A stretch of DNA of 64,000 nucleotides from Paraburkholderia aromaticivorans (GCF_012689525.1 NZ_CP051514.1:2422080-2486079); one strand, 5' to 3'. Counted from the stretch's first letter, positions 1-9,246 are shown. Notes: generated by a model from the sequence alone, not told the origin. Made by a program: numbers and translations.

Positions 1-197
1 CTCTGGATTTTTCGCGCCCACCAGTGCGCCCCTCCGCATGCCTCCAGCGCCACCTTTCCTGGTGCCCGGGTTGCGAGAAACCGGATCAGCTGTTCACGAC
101 GGAATTTTCGACTACAGATCTCGCCACTTTGTCCATCTACCCAGTACATTTGAAACACGGCCTTTGCGATATCCAGACCATATGTCGTAGCATTCAT
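1..197 (-). CDS. IS110-family transposase, N-terminal part (cut by window edge)
   Basis: Reading leftward from an ATG at 197, the protein begins MNATTYGLDIAKAVFQMYWV and carries the GLDIAK motif that opens the DEDD (RuvC-like) domain of IS110/IS1111 transposases. The ATG is preceded by a good ribosome-binding site (AAGGAGAG on the minus strand). About 65 residues are visible and the rest lies outside the window, so completeness cannot be judged. It directly abuts the end of the IS605-type unit. Confidence 0.75.
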   Translation of the reverse strand, partial: MNATTYGLDIAKAVFQMYWVDGQSGEICSRKFRREQLIRFLATRAPGKVALEACGGAHWWARKIQ

Positions 198-259
198 TTG
201 GGCTCTCCTTACCTCAAGTGACTCGTGGAACTTTCACTTTGGCACATCGATGCCATCGG

Positions 260-1570
260 TCAAGCGAGAGCCCCTTTCGGCCCTGGCACTTCCCCGAGGG
301 GAGGGAGGTGTTCATACCATCTCCCCGCCGTGAACGGCGGGGATTCTACAGCGCTCAGGCCGCGATGGCCTGAGTCACTTCGGCGGGTTCCTGCTTCTTC
401 GAGCGGCCCGACTGCACCGTCTCCACAGGCTAACAAGCGCTGTCCGCGCTCTAAAACATTGATCGCGCCGACGTGATCGGCGTTTGCTTCGTGTGCGCAG
501 CGAACGCACGCGAACAGGGCTTGCGTCTTGCGGTTCCCGGCTGAAATATGCCCGCATGACGGGCACGTGCGGCTCGTGTTGGCAGCAGGGACGGCGACAA
601 AGAATCCGCCGCGCCACGCCGTTTTGTACTCCAACTGGCGACGAAACTCGAACCAGCCCTGGTCCAGAATCGCCTTGTTGAGGCCCGACTTGGCGCGGAC
701 ATTGCATCCCGGCGCTTCTGCGCTGCCCTTTGCTGACCTGGACACGTTGCGCACCTGCAAGTCTTCGACGGCGATCATTGCGTGGTTTTTGCTGATCGTG
801 TTTGATGCCTTGTGCAGGAAGTCGTAGCGGGCGTTCGCGATACGCGCGTGGATGCGGTTCACGCGGGCCTTCGCCTTTTTCCAGTTCGAGGAGCTTTTGA
901 CCTTTCGGGCCATGCGCCGCTGATACTTTGCGAGCCGCTGTTCGTGCTTTTTGAAACTTGCGAGCGGCGCGATGAACGTGCCGTCACTCAGGGTTGCAAA
1001 GCGGGCGATACCGACATCGACGCCAACGGCAGACCCCTGCGGAACCGGCTGCTCTACCTCGCGGCGCGTCAGGATCGAGACATGCCACTTTGCGCACCTG
1101 CTCGATACCGTGACACTGCGCACGTCGCCGAGCACCATGCGGCTGTTGCGATAGCGGATGAAGCCGGGCTTCGGCAGCGATATGCGGCCGTTCTCGCGGT
1201 CCAGCCTGATTTGTTTGGGGTCGGGATAGCGGAAGCTGTCAGCCGACTTCCCCTTGCGCTTGAACTTCGGAAAGTCCGCGCGCTTGGCGAAGAAGTTTTG
1301 AAACGCGCGATCGAGGTCGAGAATCGCCTCGTCTACCGGATGACGCGGAGATTCCGCAAGCCACGGGGTTTCCGCGCTGTTACGCCATTCCGTGAAGCAC
1401 TTCTTCATCGCAAACTTGCCGATGAACTTTCCGCCCGCCTCGTGGTTTTCCCTCTGGAACGCCAGCGCCTTGTTATAGACGAACCGGCACGCGCCTGCGA
1501 ACTGGCGCATCTTGCGCGCCTGTTCGCCGGTCGGCATGAGTTCGAATCGGAAGGCTTGAAGTCGTTCCAT
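260..1570 (-). CDS. tnpB: TnpB, IS200/IS605-family RNA-guided nuclease
   Basis: A 436-residue protein starting MERLQAFRFELMPTGEQARK, the usual TnpB opening. It has the RuvC-like active-site pieces in order: GVDVGI (first Asp), AVEDLQV (Glu), a zinc finger with CPSCGH and a later CxxC pair, and NADHVGAINV (last Asp). In this family the protein is an RNA-guided DNA nuclease that helps keep the element at its site; the guide RNA overlaps the 3' end of the gene and the right end of the element. The frame stays open upstream of 1570, but homology begins at this Met. The C-terminal tail after the last motif is encoded within the element's right-end hairpin region, as is usual. It is divergent from the broken tnpA. 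Confidence 0.88.
   Translation of the reverse strand: MERLQAFRFELMPTGEQARKMRQFAGACRFVYNKALAFQRENHEAGGKFIGKFAMKKCFTEWRNSAETPWLAESPRHPVDEAILDLDRAFQNFFAKRADFPKFKRKGKSADSFRYPDPKQIRLDRENGRISLPKPGFIRYRNSRMVLGDVRSVTVSSRCAKWHVSILTRREVEQPVPQGSAVGVDVGIARFATLSDGTFIAPLASFKKHEQRLAKYQRRMARKVKSSSNWKKAKARVNRIHARIANARYDFLHKASNTISKNHAMIAVEDLQVRNVSRSAKGSAEAPGCNVRAKSGLNKAILDQGWFEFRRQLEYKTAWRGGFFVAVPAANTSRTCPSCGHISAGNRKTQALFACVRCAHEANADHVGAINVLERGQRLLACGDGAVGPLEEAGTRRSDSGHRGLSAVESPPFTAGRWYEHLPPLGEVPGPKGALA
323..342. repeat. Right-end hairpin of the IS605-type element
   Basis: CCCCGCCG and CGGCGGGG form a perfect 8-bp stem around TGAA inside the last codons of tnpB. Subterminal hairpins of this kind are the TnpA recognition structures of IS200/IS605 ends and usually form part of the TnpB guide RNA. 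The exact element end, expected between about 200 and 260, was not determined. Confidence 0.6.
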
Positions 1571-1640
1571 AGCCAGAAGTATATTTTGGTACCTGGCTGC
1601 TAACAATGACCTTCGACACGGACGCCACTGCGTTTTCTTA

Positions 1641-1816
1641 ATGCACGTCCATTTGGTCTTCGTGAACAAGTGCCAGCGCGGCGTCTTCACGAAAGGGATA
1701 CTGGACGACATGCGCGTCGTGTTTGCGAGTGTGTGCGCCGACTTCGAAGCCGAGCTAGCGGAGTTCGACGGAGAGGACGACCATGTGCAGCTTCTGGTGA
1801 ACGACCCGCCCAAGGT
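1641..1816 (+). pseudogene. tnpA: tnpA (Y1/HUH transposase) fragment of the IS605-type element
   Basis: The frame gives MHVHLVFVNKCQRGVFTK, the first beta strand and helix of IS200/IS605 TnpA; homology extends upstream of the Met as HCVFL. The HUH signature, normally HxH in a DDHVHLLV context, reads DDHVQLLV, so the second histidine is lost. Homology stops at the left end of the IS4-type element near 1816, which removes the catalytic tyrosine region. It is inactive on two counts. Confidence 0.8.
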
Positions 1817-3338
1817 CTCAGGATTCCCCACATCTTCGTGAGCGAAGTGATGAATGGCCGCTTTGTAAACAGTCGGTGTCGATGTTAACTTTGTCCCATT
1901 CTGTTCGCAACGGTAGTCGGGATTGGTCGACGAGAACGAGACAGATGACTGGGCAAGTGGCGAATTTGGCGAGGCGAATCTTGGTGATGCGCGCCTGGCG
2001 CAGCGTCTCGTTGCGCTGGCTCGCCGACTCGCGTGCAGTCCGCAAGGTTCGTTTCCACAATCGCTCAAGCCTGCCGAACTGAAGGCTGCCTACCGTTTCT
2101 TCGATAATACGCAGGTCGACACGAACGGCATCCTCGCGCCCCACATTGCGCAAACGCTCGATCGCATGAGACAGGTGCCGATCGTGCTGGCGGTTCAGGA
2201 CACAACGGAGTTCAACCTGTCGCATCTGCACGCGACGGAAGGTCTGGGTCGCGGCACCGGCAACAATGAGCAGGGCTTCATGTTGCACAGTCTGCTGGCA
2301 GTCACGCCTGAGGGCTTGCCGCCAGGCGTGCTTGGCATGAAGACCTGGGTGCGCCCCGAAGAGGTGTTCGGCAAGAGGGCTCCCGCAGTTACGCGCCCCA
2401 TCGAACAGAAAGAAAGCATCAAATGGCTTGAAGGGATCGACCATCTCGCGGCACTCAGGTTACGTTGTGCAAAGACGCGGTTTGTCTGTGTTGGAGACCG
2501 CGAGAGCGACCTGTACGAACTGTTTTCTGCCGAACGCCCCGCCGGGGTGGATTGGTTGATCCGCGCAGTACACAACCGTGTAGCGCGTCATCCGCAAGGC
2601 TACCTTTGGGAAGCTGTTCTGGCCACCACGCCCCGTGGCCACACTGAGCTGCGGATGCCAACCCGAGGCAAAGTTCCTCAGCGCACAGCGCGGCTGACGT
2701 TGCGTTGTGCGAGCGTGCGGCTGCATTCTCCAAGAGCGCGCGCGAGCCGCCGCAGCCTGCCTGAGGTGGACGTCTTTGCGATTCATGCTATTGAGGATAA
2801 TCCACCGCACGGCGTTGAACCGCTTGAATGGATGCTGCTGAGTTCGGTACCCACGACCTCGCTTGAAGAGGCTCTCGAACGGCTGGCCTGGTACGCGCGG
2901 CGCTGGACCATTGAGACGTGGCACCGTGTGCTCAAAAGCGGCTGCCGAATCGAGGCGCGCCAGTTCGGCACGCTCGACCGGTTTGTGAGAGCGACTGCTC
3001 TGTTTGCCGTCATCGCGTGGCACATCCTGTATGCAACACTGCTTGCGCGAACTGATACGGAGCTGTGCTGCGAAGTACTGCTGCAACCCGTTGAATGGCA
3101 GGCGCTGTATTGCCATACCCACCGAACGACGCAACTGCCAGCGCAGGTCCCAACGCTGCAGCAAACCATCGTTTGGATAGGCATGCGCGGCGGCTACCTG
3201 AATCGCAAGCATGACCGGCCGCCAGGACCGACCGTCATATGGCGTGGATTTCTCGTCCTGCACGAAATTACGAAGATGTATCAGCTCTTCAGGCAAAGCG
3301 GATAGCAAGCTCAGTAAAAATGTGGGTAAACCTGAGGT
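1816..3338 (+). mobile_element. IS4-family (IS50/Tn5 group) insertion sequence, complete copy
   Basis: The left end, CTCAGGATTCCCCACA from 1817, and the right end, TGTGGGTAAACCTGAG at 3321-3336, are imperfect inverted repeats around one transposase gene. The left end matches that of the truncated copy at 59897, which helps fix the boundary. No clear target duplication was found, so the ends are good to a few bases. The insertion removed the 3' part of tnpA on its left; a Rieske gene scrap lies on its right. Confidence 0.75.
1923..3305 (+). CDS. IS4-family transposase (Tn5/IS50 group)
   Basis: A 460-residue DDE transposase. The three catalytic regions are visible: VLAVQDTTEF (first Asp), CVGDRESDLYEL (second Asp), and the YREK-type signature WYARRWTIETWHRVLKSG holding the catalytic Glu. 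The N-terminal GEANLGDARLAQRLVALARRL matches the DNA-binding domain of Tn5-like transposases. The start is TTG, chosen because homology begins at once. A nearly identical copy truncated after about 290 residues lies at 60003. Nothing in the sequence suggests inactivation. Confidence 0.88.
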   Translation: MVDENETDDWASGEFGEANLGDARLAQRLVALARRLACSPQGSFPQSLKPAELKAAYRFFDNTQVDTNGILAPHIAQTLDRMRQVPIVLAVQDTTEFNLSHLHATEGLGRGTGNNEQGFMLHSLLAVTPEGLPPGVLGMKTWVRPEEVFGKRAPAVTRPIEQKESIKWLEGIDHLAALRLRCAKTRFVCVGDRESDLYELFSAERPAGVDWLIRAVHNRVARHPQGYLWEAVLATTPRGHTELRMPTRGKVPQRTARLTLRCASVRLHSPRARASRRSLPEVDVFAIHAIEDNPPHGVEPLEWMLLSSVPTTSLEEALERLAWYARRWTIETWHRVLKSGCRIEARQFGTLDRFVRATALFAVIAWHILYATLLARTDTELCCEVLLQPVEWQALYCHTHRTTQLPAQVPTLQQTIVWIGMRGGYLNRKHDRPPGPTVIWRGFLVLHEITKMYQLFRQSG

Positions 3339-3369
3339 TTGCAGGGGGGGCGACGCCGCGCCGCAGTCG

Positions 3370-3565
3370 CTCGCTGAAGCGGTCTCGCAAATCGATGCCG
3401 TTCGCGTGAGGCTTGCTCAGCGAAGACTTCGTCGCATTTCGCAATAGCGACAGTGAGGTCGGCTTGCTCGAAGAGCAATGTCCGCACCGCCGCGCACCTC
3501 TCGCGCTCGGTGACGATACCGGGTCGGCCTGCGTTGCCTCTTCGATCTATCGCGATCTTCACTAT
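3370..3565 (+). pseudogene. Remnant of a phthalate-dioxygenase-type Rieske oxygenase
   Basis: The reading SEDFVAFRNSDSEVGLLEEQ, followed by CPHRRAPLALGDD, closely resembles residues about 50-82 of the intact Rieske oxygenase at 20198 (GEDLVAFRDSHGKVGLLEEQ, CPHRRASLALGDN). Only the first Rieske Cys-His pair survives; the second (CLYH) is replaced by degenerate sequence, and a one-base shift separates the upstream VRVRL part. It is about 65 codons of a gene otherwise lost next to the IS4-type element, evidence that a second copy of the oxygenase once lay here. Confidence 0.75.
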
Positions 3566-3656
3566 TCCGGCTTTCTATCGCCCCAGATGGGTCTTTGGAA
3601 TTCCAGGTCCTAGCTGTGCCCACGATGGCTTCGCCGATTTTAGGTGAATGGTGAGA

Positions 3657-3688
3657 GCCTGCGGACCGGGTAGTCCCGCGGGCTTTTT
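3657..3688 (+). terminator. Rho-independent terminator
   Basis: GCCTGCGGAC pairs with GTCCCGCGGGC across a short loop, with one bulge, and TTTTT follows. It lies just upstream of the GntR gene and separates it from the IS/Rieske debris. Confidence 0.6.
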
Positions 3689-3745
3689 GTGTCTAGTACC
3701 TCGCGGATTCGACACATGCGCCGCTTTTGGGGATGGGTTCGCGAA

Positions 3746-3755
3746 TCGCATACAA
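3746..3755. promoter_or_regulatory. Candidate GntR-type operator (TCGCATACAA)
   Basis: This site 58 bp before the GntR start matches most of TTGCATACAA, which occurs exactly at 40071 and in related form at 53966, 24391 and 17326, each upstream of catabolic or transport genes. FCD-type GntR proteins often bind TTGTATACAA-like palindromes. Autoregulation is an inference from position. Confidence 0.35.
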
Positions 3756-3812
3756 TATGGTCGAAATTCGAACTGACGAAACCGACGAGCTGCGTCGGAC
3801 ACGGCGAACTAT

Positions 3813-4490
3813 ATGACTACACACGTGGGCAAAATCGAACTCATTGATATCGATCTTCCGGCGCAGATTGCTGATGAGGTGCGCAAGCTGATCAACAGAG
3901 GCGTCTTGTCGCCAGGGCAACAAATGCGCCAATCGGAACTGGCGGACCGCTTCGGCGTCAGTCGGGTGCCTATACGCGAGGCATTGAATCTGCTCGCAGC
4001 GTGGGGCGTGATCGTGCATGATCCAAACCGGGGTTTTTTTGTGGGGCCGCTATCGTCGGATGAGGCGGCGCAGCTCTACCGCTACCGCTATTTGGTAGAG
4101 CGCGATTTGTTTCAATCCATAGAGTGGCCCGATCGAACTCAAATGGCCGAGCTCAATGGAATGCTTGCCAAGCTCGACGAGTACCTGGCAAGCCATCAGC
4201 GCGCCGAATGGCTCGATGAATACTACGCATTCTACGGGCTGCTCTTTGATCTTTCACCCGACAAGATTATACGCCGCGAGGCCCTGCGCTTGATTCGACT
4301 GACCGACCGGTACCGCGCACTAGCGACCGAAGCGCATCGGCCGGGCGAACGTCCGAAGGCGCACCTCGAACACCGGCTCATGACTGCAATTCGCACTCGC
4401 GAGCGTGAAAAAGTCATGCGAGTCTACGAACTCGAGCGAGAAAAAATAAATCAGTCGATACTGGCCGTGCTTGCCGGGCGCGGGCTCTAA
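3813..4490 (+). CDS. GntR-family transcriptional regulator (FCD subfamily)
   Basis: A 225-residue regulator. The winged helix is at about residues 15-80, with recognition-helix text LADRFGVSRVPIREALNLL and wing text HDPNRGFFV; an all-alpha FCD ligand domain follows. Such proteins usually respond to organic acids made in catabolic pathways and act as repressors. Its paralogue at 9470 has the same architecture, and a third, decayed copy ends at 48394. A terminator precedes it and a TCGCATACAA site lies in its promoter. The effector is unknown; a role in the nearby aromatic cluster is inferred from position. Confidence 0.85.
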   Translation: MTTHVGKIELIDIDLPAQIADEVRKLINRGVLSPGQQMRQSELADRFGVSRVPIREALNLLAAWGVIVHDPNRGFFVGPLSSDEAAQLYRYRYLVERDLFQSIEWPDRTQMAELNGMLAKLDEYLASHQRAEWLDEYYAFYGLLFDLSPDKIIRREALRLIRLTDRYRALATEAHRPGERPKAHLEHRLMTAIRTREREKVMRVYELEREKINQSILAVLAGRGL

Positions 4491-4807
4491 GCGTTACGTG
4501 GTTCGCCTGCAGCCAGAGCTGTTTCATGGGCGGCATCGTCGATCCGCGCAGGCAGGCGGATGCTGGTGCGGGCGCTCAGGCTTACACCGCATTCGAGCAG
4601 AAAGCCGGGAAGCCGATTGGTGGTAACCCTGCGTTCGGCCACCAGTGTATCGCGCAGACTGTGAAGCGAGCAGTGTTCGCTGTTCGGGCATTGACGGCCG
4701 TGAAGCGCATGGACGATCGCGACGCCGCCTCGCAGATAGCCCACGAGGAAACGGTCCGATCAGCGGACGGCGATCGGGCCGTTTGGTCAGGCTGACCATC
4801 TCATTAG
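4491..4807. other. Intergenic stretch without a recognisable gene
   Basis: Both strands carry short open frames (for example 4487-4744 on the minus strand, 85 codons) but none shows a family motif or a convincing ribosome-binding site. The stretch ends at the hairpin at 4808. Confidence 0.5.
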
Positions 4808-4830
4808 CGCCGCTTGAGAAGCGGCGTTTT
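4808..4830 (+). terminator. Rho-independent terminator
   Basis: A perfect 8-bp stem, CGCCGCTT and AAGCGGCG, around GAG, followed by TTTT. It lies between the GntR gene and the convergent chemoreceptor remnant and could serve either direction. Confidence 0.75.
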
Positions 4831-4869
4831 CCGGGGTCACGTTAAGCAGCCGTCCTGGGACGCGCTAGA

Positions 4870-6415
4870 TCATATGCAGCGTGGGATCTTGAAGTTTTCG
4901 ACCAACGTCTGCAGGCGTTCGACTTCCGAGTGAACACCACGCGCAGCTGCCGCCGCTTCCTCGACGAGGGCCGCGTTGTGTTGCGCCACCTGATCGATTT
5001 CGGCGATAGCCTTGTTGTTCTCGATGATGGCTTGGTGGCCGTCGTTGGAAGCGCTGGTGGTCTCGTCCATCAGGGCGGAAACGTGGGCGAATTCGCGCAC
5101 CACATCGTTGATTTTCGACCCCGCATCGTTCACCAGATGGGATCCTTCATCAATGCGTTCCACCGAGTGACTCACCAGCTCCCTGATCTCTTTGGCGGCT
5201 AAAGCAGAGCGCTGAGCTAACGTCCGGACTTCTTGTGCAACAACGGCAAAGCCACGTCCCTCGTTGCCTGCTCGAGCGGCCTCAACCGCTGCGTTCAGGG
5301 CGAGAATATTGGTCTGAAACGCGATGCCCTCGATCGTCATGATGATGTTGGCGACTTTCTTAGACTGCCCCGCAATGCCGGACATCGTCTGGACGACCTG
5401 TCCCATGACCTGACCGCCGCTGTTTGCGAGATCGGACGTGTTTTGCGCGAGTTTAAGGCCCTGCTGTGCGTTCGTTGCATTGTTCTGTACCATCGCCGTC
5501 ATTTGAGCCATGCTGGCTACCGTCTGTTCGAGCGATGCTGCCTGTTCCTCGGTACGCTGACTCAGGTTCTCATCGCCGGCGGCGATTTCGGCAGCGCCCG
5601 TGAGAACAGCTTCACTTCCGGCGCGTACCTGCCTGACGATATCGATGAGATTCCTGTTCAGTTGCGAAGCGCGCGCATCAGCAGGTCAAGCTCAGTGTGA
5701 GTGTATGCGGTGACCTGCGAGGTCAAATCTCCCGCCGCAACAGCCTCTGCAATCTTCGCGGCAACATTCAGCGGATGAGTGATCGACGTCGCGACAGCAG
5801 TGCAGATATATATTGCTACGAGCACTGCGATCAGCATCACTGAGAACGTCAACATCAGCAGGCGGATAACGCCGGAGCCATCGTCGTTCGTGAATATCGC
5901 GTCGCTCTGAGCACTGAGTGCTTCCCCCGCTATTTTGAACAGTGCGAAGCTCTTGTTGCTGCTCGGAACCCGCTCGGCATCAAGGTCCGGGATATCCGAC
6001 GTCGCGAGATTGTAGAGTTCGTCGTACACCACCAGAAACGCAGCAATCGTTTTCTTGTCGTTTTCAGAATACTGACGATCTTCACACGGAAGATGGAGTC
6101 TCTCATAGGTGTCGATGTCCTTTTTGAGTCGCTCTGCCGCCATTGCCCGAATCGCGATGTTGGTATCTGTGGACTGCTAGTTGTCCGACAGGACCACCCC
6201 CAATGTAGCGCGCTGAGCACCATCGAAATTTCGACGTAGATCGCTGATCGTTTCGACCGAAGCCATCCAGGTGTCTTTAATGTCCAGCAGATGCGACTGA
6301 ATCTGGTGGGCCTGGTAGTGCGCGAAGCCAGCGGAAGCGCACAGGAGCACGATGACGATTGAAAAGCTGAAAACAACCGATCGCGTATTTTGATGCCACA
6401 CAGAGGTAGGATCAT
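4870..6415 (-). pseudogene. Methyl-accepting chemotaxis protein, inactivated
   Basis: Read together the frames give a full chemoreceptor of about 515 codons: N-terminal IKIRDRLFSAF, first membrane segment (SIVIVLLCASAGF), a periplasmic ligand domain, a second membrane segment (LLMLTFSVMLIAVLVAIYIC), a HAMP domain (THPLNVAAKIAEAVAAGDL), and a signalling hairpin with the conserved IAFQTNILALNAAVEAARAG tip. Three lesions break it: a probable one-base loss near 6372 just after LFSAF, an in-frame TAG at 6177-6179, and a one-base loss near 5657 that turns RNLNRN into RN-stop. The family senses attractants and signals through CheW/CheA. As written it cannot make a full receptor. Confidence 0.85.
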
Positions 6416-6828
6416 GTGTTCTTACTGTAGGGATTGGCTGAGGTCTGGATATCAGCGCGATTCCACCAGCGGCGAATGGACGTAAGGCGCGACGGTAGGC
6501 TCGCGCTTTTTTGCGGGGTTCAGATTCTTCGTATGGATTGCGCCGCCGCGCATTCGGCGGTCTTTCAGTATGCGCTTGGAAATATATGCTAGGACTACAG
6601 ATGAGCCATCGAAACATCAGTCTCGAAGCGGGTTGTGTCGATTCCCCGAACCGGAGTTCTGTTTAACCGGGAGTGTTCAGTCGCTCTCTCTTTTGCTCAA
6701 CGAGACCAGTGCATGATATCACGCAACGGCAACGTAGATTGACATATAATACAAAACAGTATTACATTGATGTGGTCGAACAGACCCGCCTCTCAGTCGT
6801 CATTTCGAATACGTGGAGACAATCGATC

Positions 6829-7362
6829 TTGAAACTCAACCGGAAACTCTTCTTCTCGGCAGTCCTCGCAGTAGGCGCACTGAACTCGGGCGTCGCCCTC
6901 GCGGGTACACCTGCTAAAGCGGCACCTGCTTCTGCGGCTAAACCGGCAGCGCCTGCGCCGGTTGTTGCGCCCACGGGTGTTGTCTTGGTCGCTGAAACAG
7001 GCAAAGGCGTGTCCGGAACCGACATCAAGGACTACGCGGATCTGATTAGCCGCCTGAAAGACAATCCGGATTGCTATACCTTCGGTACGACGGTTGACGG
7101 TGCGCGCGACCTGGCCGCGATGACCACATTGCAAAAGCGTAACGGCGTTCGCATGGTTAAGTTGTCCTACAAAGACACAGCGACAGAAATCGAAGGCTTG
7201 ATGAAAGCGAAGGTGCAAGTGATCCCGGTTCCGTACGATGTCGCAGCCCCGTACATCAAGAATGGTCAGATGCGTCCCCTGGTGGTCTTCGGTTCGGCGC
7301 GTATCCCAGCAATCAAGGACATCCCCACCGCTAGCGAAGTGATGCCCGGCTTCGTGTACTGA
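6829..7362 (+). CDS. Shortened Bug/TctC-family periplasmic binding protein
   Basis: A 177-residue product starting at TTG with signal peptide MKLNRKLFFSAVLAVGALN...ALA, an Ala/Pro-rich linker, then about 115 residues matching the middle and later part of tripartite tricarboxylate (Bug/TctC) binding proteins: DYADLISRLKDNPDCYTFGT, then MVKLSYKDTATEIEGLMKAK and RPLVVFGSARIPAIKDIPTA. Full-length relatives have about 300 residues after the signal, so half of the N-terminal lobe and the C-terminal part are absent. No TctA/TctB permease is nearby. The signal peptide and clean stop suggest the short form may be made, but ligand binding is doubtful. A TAATAC-N6-GTATTA repeat lies near 6747. Confidence 0.65.
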   Translation: MKLNRKLFFSAVLAVGALNSGVALAGTPAKAAPASAAKPAAPAPVVAPTGVVLVAETGKGVSGTDIKDYADLISRLKDNPDCYTFGTTVDGARDLAAMTTLQKRNGVRMVKLSYKDTATEIEGLMKAKVQVIPVPYDVAAPYIKNGQMRPLVVFGSARIPAIKDIPTASEVMPGFVY

Positions 7363-7388
7363 TTTGCATCCCGGTAGCGAGGAGGGAA

Positions 7389-7411
7389 AGCCCGCATCGT
7401 GCAGGCTTTTT
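7389..7411 (+). terminator. Rho-independent terminator and group IIC intron target
   Basis: AGCCCGCA and TGCAGGCT pair around TCG with one mismatch, and TTTTT follows. It ends the binding-protein gene. The intron begins four bases after the T run, the preferred setting for class IIC introns. Confidence 0.7.
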
Positions 7412-7828
7412 CTTGTGTGCCGAGCATGCGCAACAGCTTGGGGGTGCGAGTCTCCTGTCCAACCTGATGGTGGTGAGGGGCTAGCGAAACACGAGGGTGT
7501 CGCCGGGAGGCGGGGTCTGAAAGAAGCGTGTAGCAAAGCCACGACCTGACGAACAGAAACCAGATATGATGCCTACCCGGACGGACGAGCAAGCAAGTGA
7601 TTGCGAAGTCCATAGCCATCAAGGGCCGGGGTGGTAAATCTGTCAGGTGTGTGGTGAAGGCGGTTCAGCTTACCTCGGGAGACCTGCCCGACGTCCTGGA
7701 ATCAGGACTGAACGGACGGCGAGGGACGTCGACCACTGTGCAGGAGTCAGCAGCGGGCATAGTAGGTAGGGCGCACACGCCTGACGGCCCAAACGGAGAG
7801 GAGCGGCAATTAAGCCGGAGAACCCGAC

Positions 7829-9210
7829 ATGGGAGCGCAGCAGAAAACGCATCGCGTCCTTGACAGCGGAGGCAGGGGTGAAGCCCTGAGCGCCGCTGAT
7901 CGAGGGGCTGAACCTATGGCGGCGAACCCGGAGTCTGAAAGTCCGTCAGCTTGTGACCGACTGATGGAAGCGTTCTGTGAACGGGAGAACCTGAAGCAGG
8001 CGTTGAAGCGTGTGAAAGCGAACAAGGGTGCACCGGGCGTGGACGGTATGACGGTTCATGCACTGCCGGCGTACCTGCGGGAGCACTGGCCGTCGATACG
8101 GGCCACGCTGCTGAATGGCATGTACAGGCCGCAGCCTGTGAGACGGGTCGAGATACCCAAGCCGGATGGAGGTGGCGTGCGCAAGCTCGGCATTCCCTCT
8201 GCGCTTTACTGGTTTGTTCAGCAGGCGGTGTTGCAGCAGGTGCTGCAAAGGCAGTGGGACCCGACGTTCTCGGATTACAGTTACGGCTTCCGTCCGGGAC
8301 GCTCGGCACATCAGGCAGTGGGACGCGTACAGGGTTACATTCAGGCGGGGTATCGCTGGGTTGTAGACCTGGATTTGGAGAAATTCTTCGATCGCGTGAG
8401 CCACGATATTCTGATGAGTCGAGTCGCAAAGCGGGTTGGCGACAGCCGTGTCCTGAAACTGATCCGCTGCTTCCTGACGGCAGGTGTGCTGGAAAACGGG
8501 CTAGTTGGCGCAACGGACAAAGGGACGTCGCAGTGGTCCGCTGTCACCGTTGTTATCCAATCTGATGCTCGACGACCTCGACCGTGAGCATGAGCGACGC
8601 GGCTTGCACTTCGTGAGGTACGCCGACGACAGTAACGTCTACGTACGCAGCGAACGCGCAGGCAAGCGGGTGACGGCGGGGCTGAAGGCCTTCCTCACCG
8701 GCAGGCTAAAGCTGAAGGTCAATGAGGCGAAGAGCGCGGTCGCGCTTCCACACACGCGTAAATTGCTTGGATTCACCTTCTCGAACCGGGATCAGGCCAC
8801 ACGGCGCATTGCGCCCAAGGCGCTGGCCCGCTTCAAGGATCGAATCCGGGAGCTGACTCAGCGCACGCGCGGAATCAGCGTCGACCAGATGATCGGCATG
8901 CTGAAGGGATATCTGACGGGCTGGCGTGGTTACTTTGGATACTGCGAGACACCTGGCGTGCTTCGGAAACTGGATGAGTGGATCAGACGGCGCATGCGCT
9001 GCTTCTTCTGGAAGCAGTGGAAACACAGTCCTGCCCGATTCCAGGGACTGACGGCGCGCGGCGGTAGCCGTAATCTTGTTGCCCAGACGGTGGGTTCACC
9101 TCACGGGGGATGGCGACTCAGGTGCAGCCCTGCGCTGAGCATCGCCCTGTCCAATCACTACTTCGCTCGCTTGGGCTTCCATCGGTCGGTTCATAGTCGA
9201 TCAACTGATC
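7829..9210 (+). pseudogene. Group II intron reverse transcriptase/maturase, frameshifted
   Basis: The first frame (from ATG 7829, or 7916) carries RT motifs NKGAPGVDGMTVHALPAYL, RRVEIPKPDGGGVRKLGIPS and YSYGFRPGRSAHQAV, and DLDLEKFFDRVSHDILM with the first catalytic Asp. Near 8530 the expected KGTPQGGPLSPLLSN is broken: two bases are missing after the Gln codon and the frame changes. The second frame continues with SGPLSPLLSNLMLDDLDRE, the YADD box (FVRYADDSNVYV) and the group II maturase domain (MLKGYLTGWRGYFGYCETP). The usual stop is also missed, and the frame stays open to 9317. All catalytic residues are present but split between frames. Confidence 0.85.
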
Positions 9211-9212
9211 CG

Positions 9213-9246
9213 AACCGCCGTGTACGGACCCGTACGCACGGAGTTG
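9213..9246 (+). ncRNA. Group IIC intron domain V
   Basis: AACCGCCGTGTACGG folds against CCGTACGCACGG, with the CGC catalytic triad typical of class IIC rather than the AGC of IIA/IIB. It resembles the Oceanobacillus iheyensis intron domain V in layout. This places the catalytic core just before the intron end. Confidence 0.6.

Noticed and set aside
1571..2068. 602-codon extension of tnpB upstream of 1570
   Set aside because: TnpB homology starts exactly at the Met at 1570; the extension is antisense to tnpA and the IS4-type transposase.
7444..7448. GTGCG at 7444 as the intron 5' end
   Set aside because: GTGTGCCGAGCATGCG at 7415 matches the class IIC opening better and lies directly after the terminator T run.
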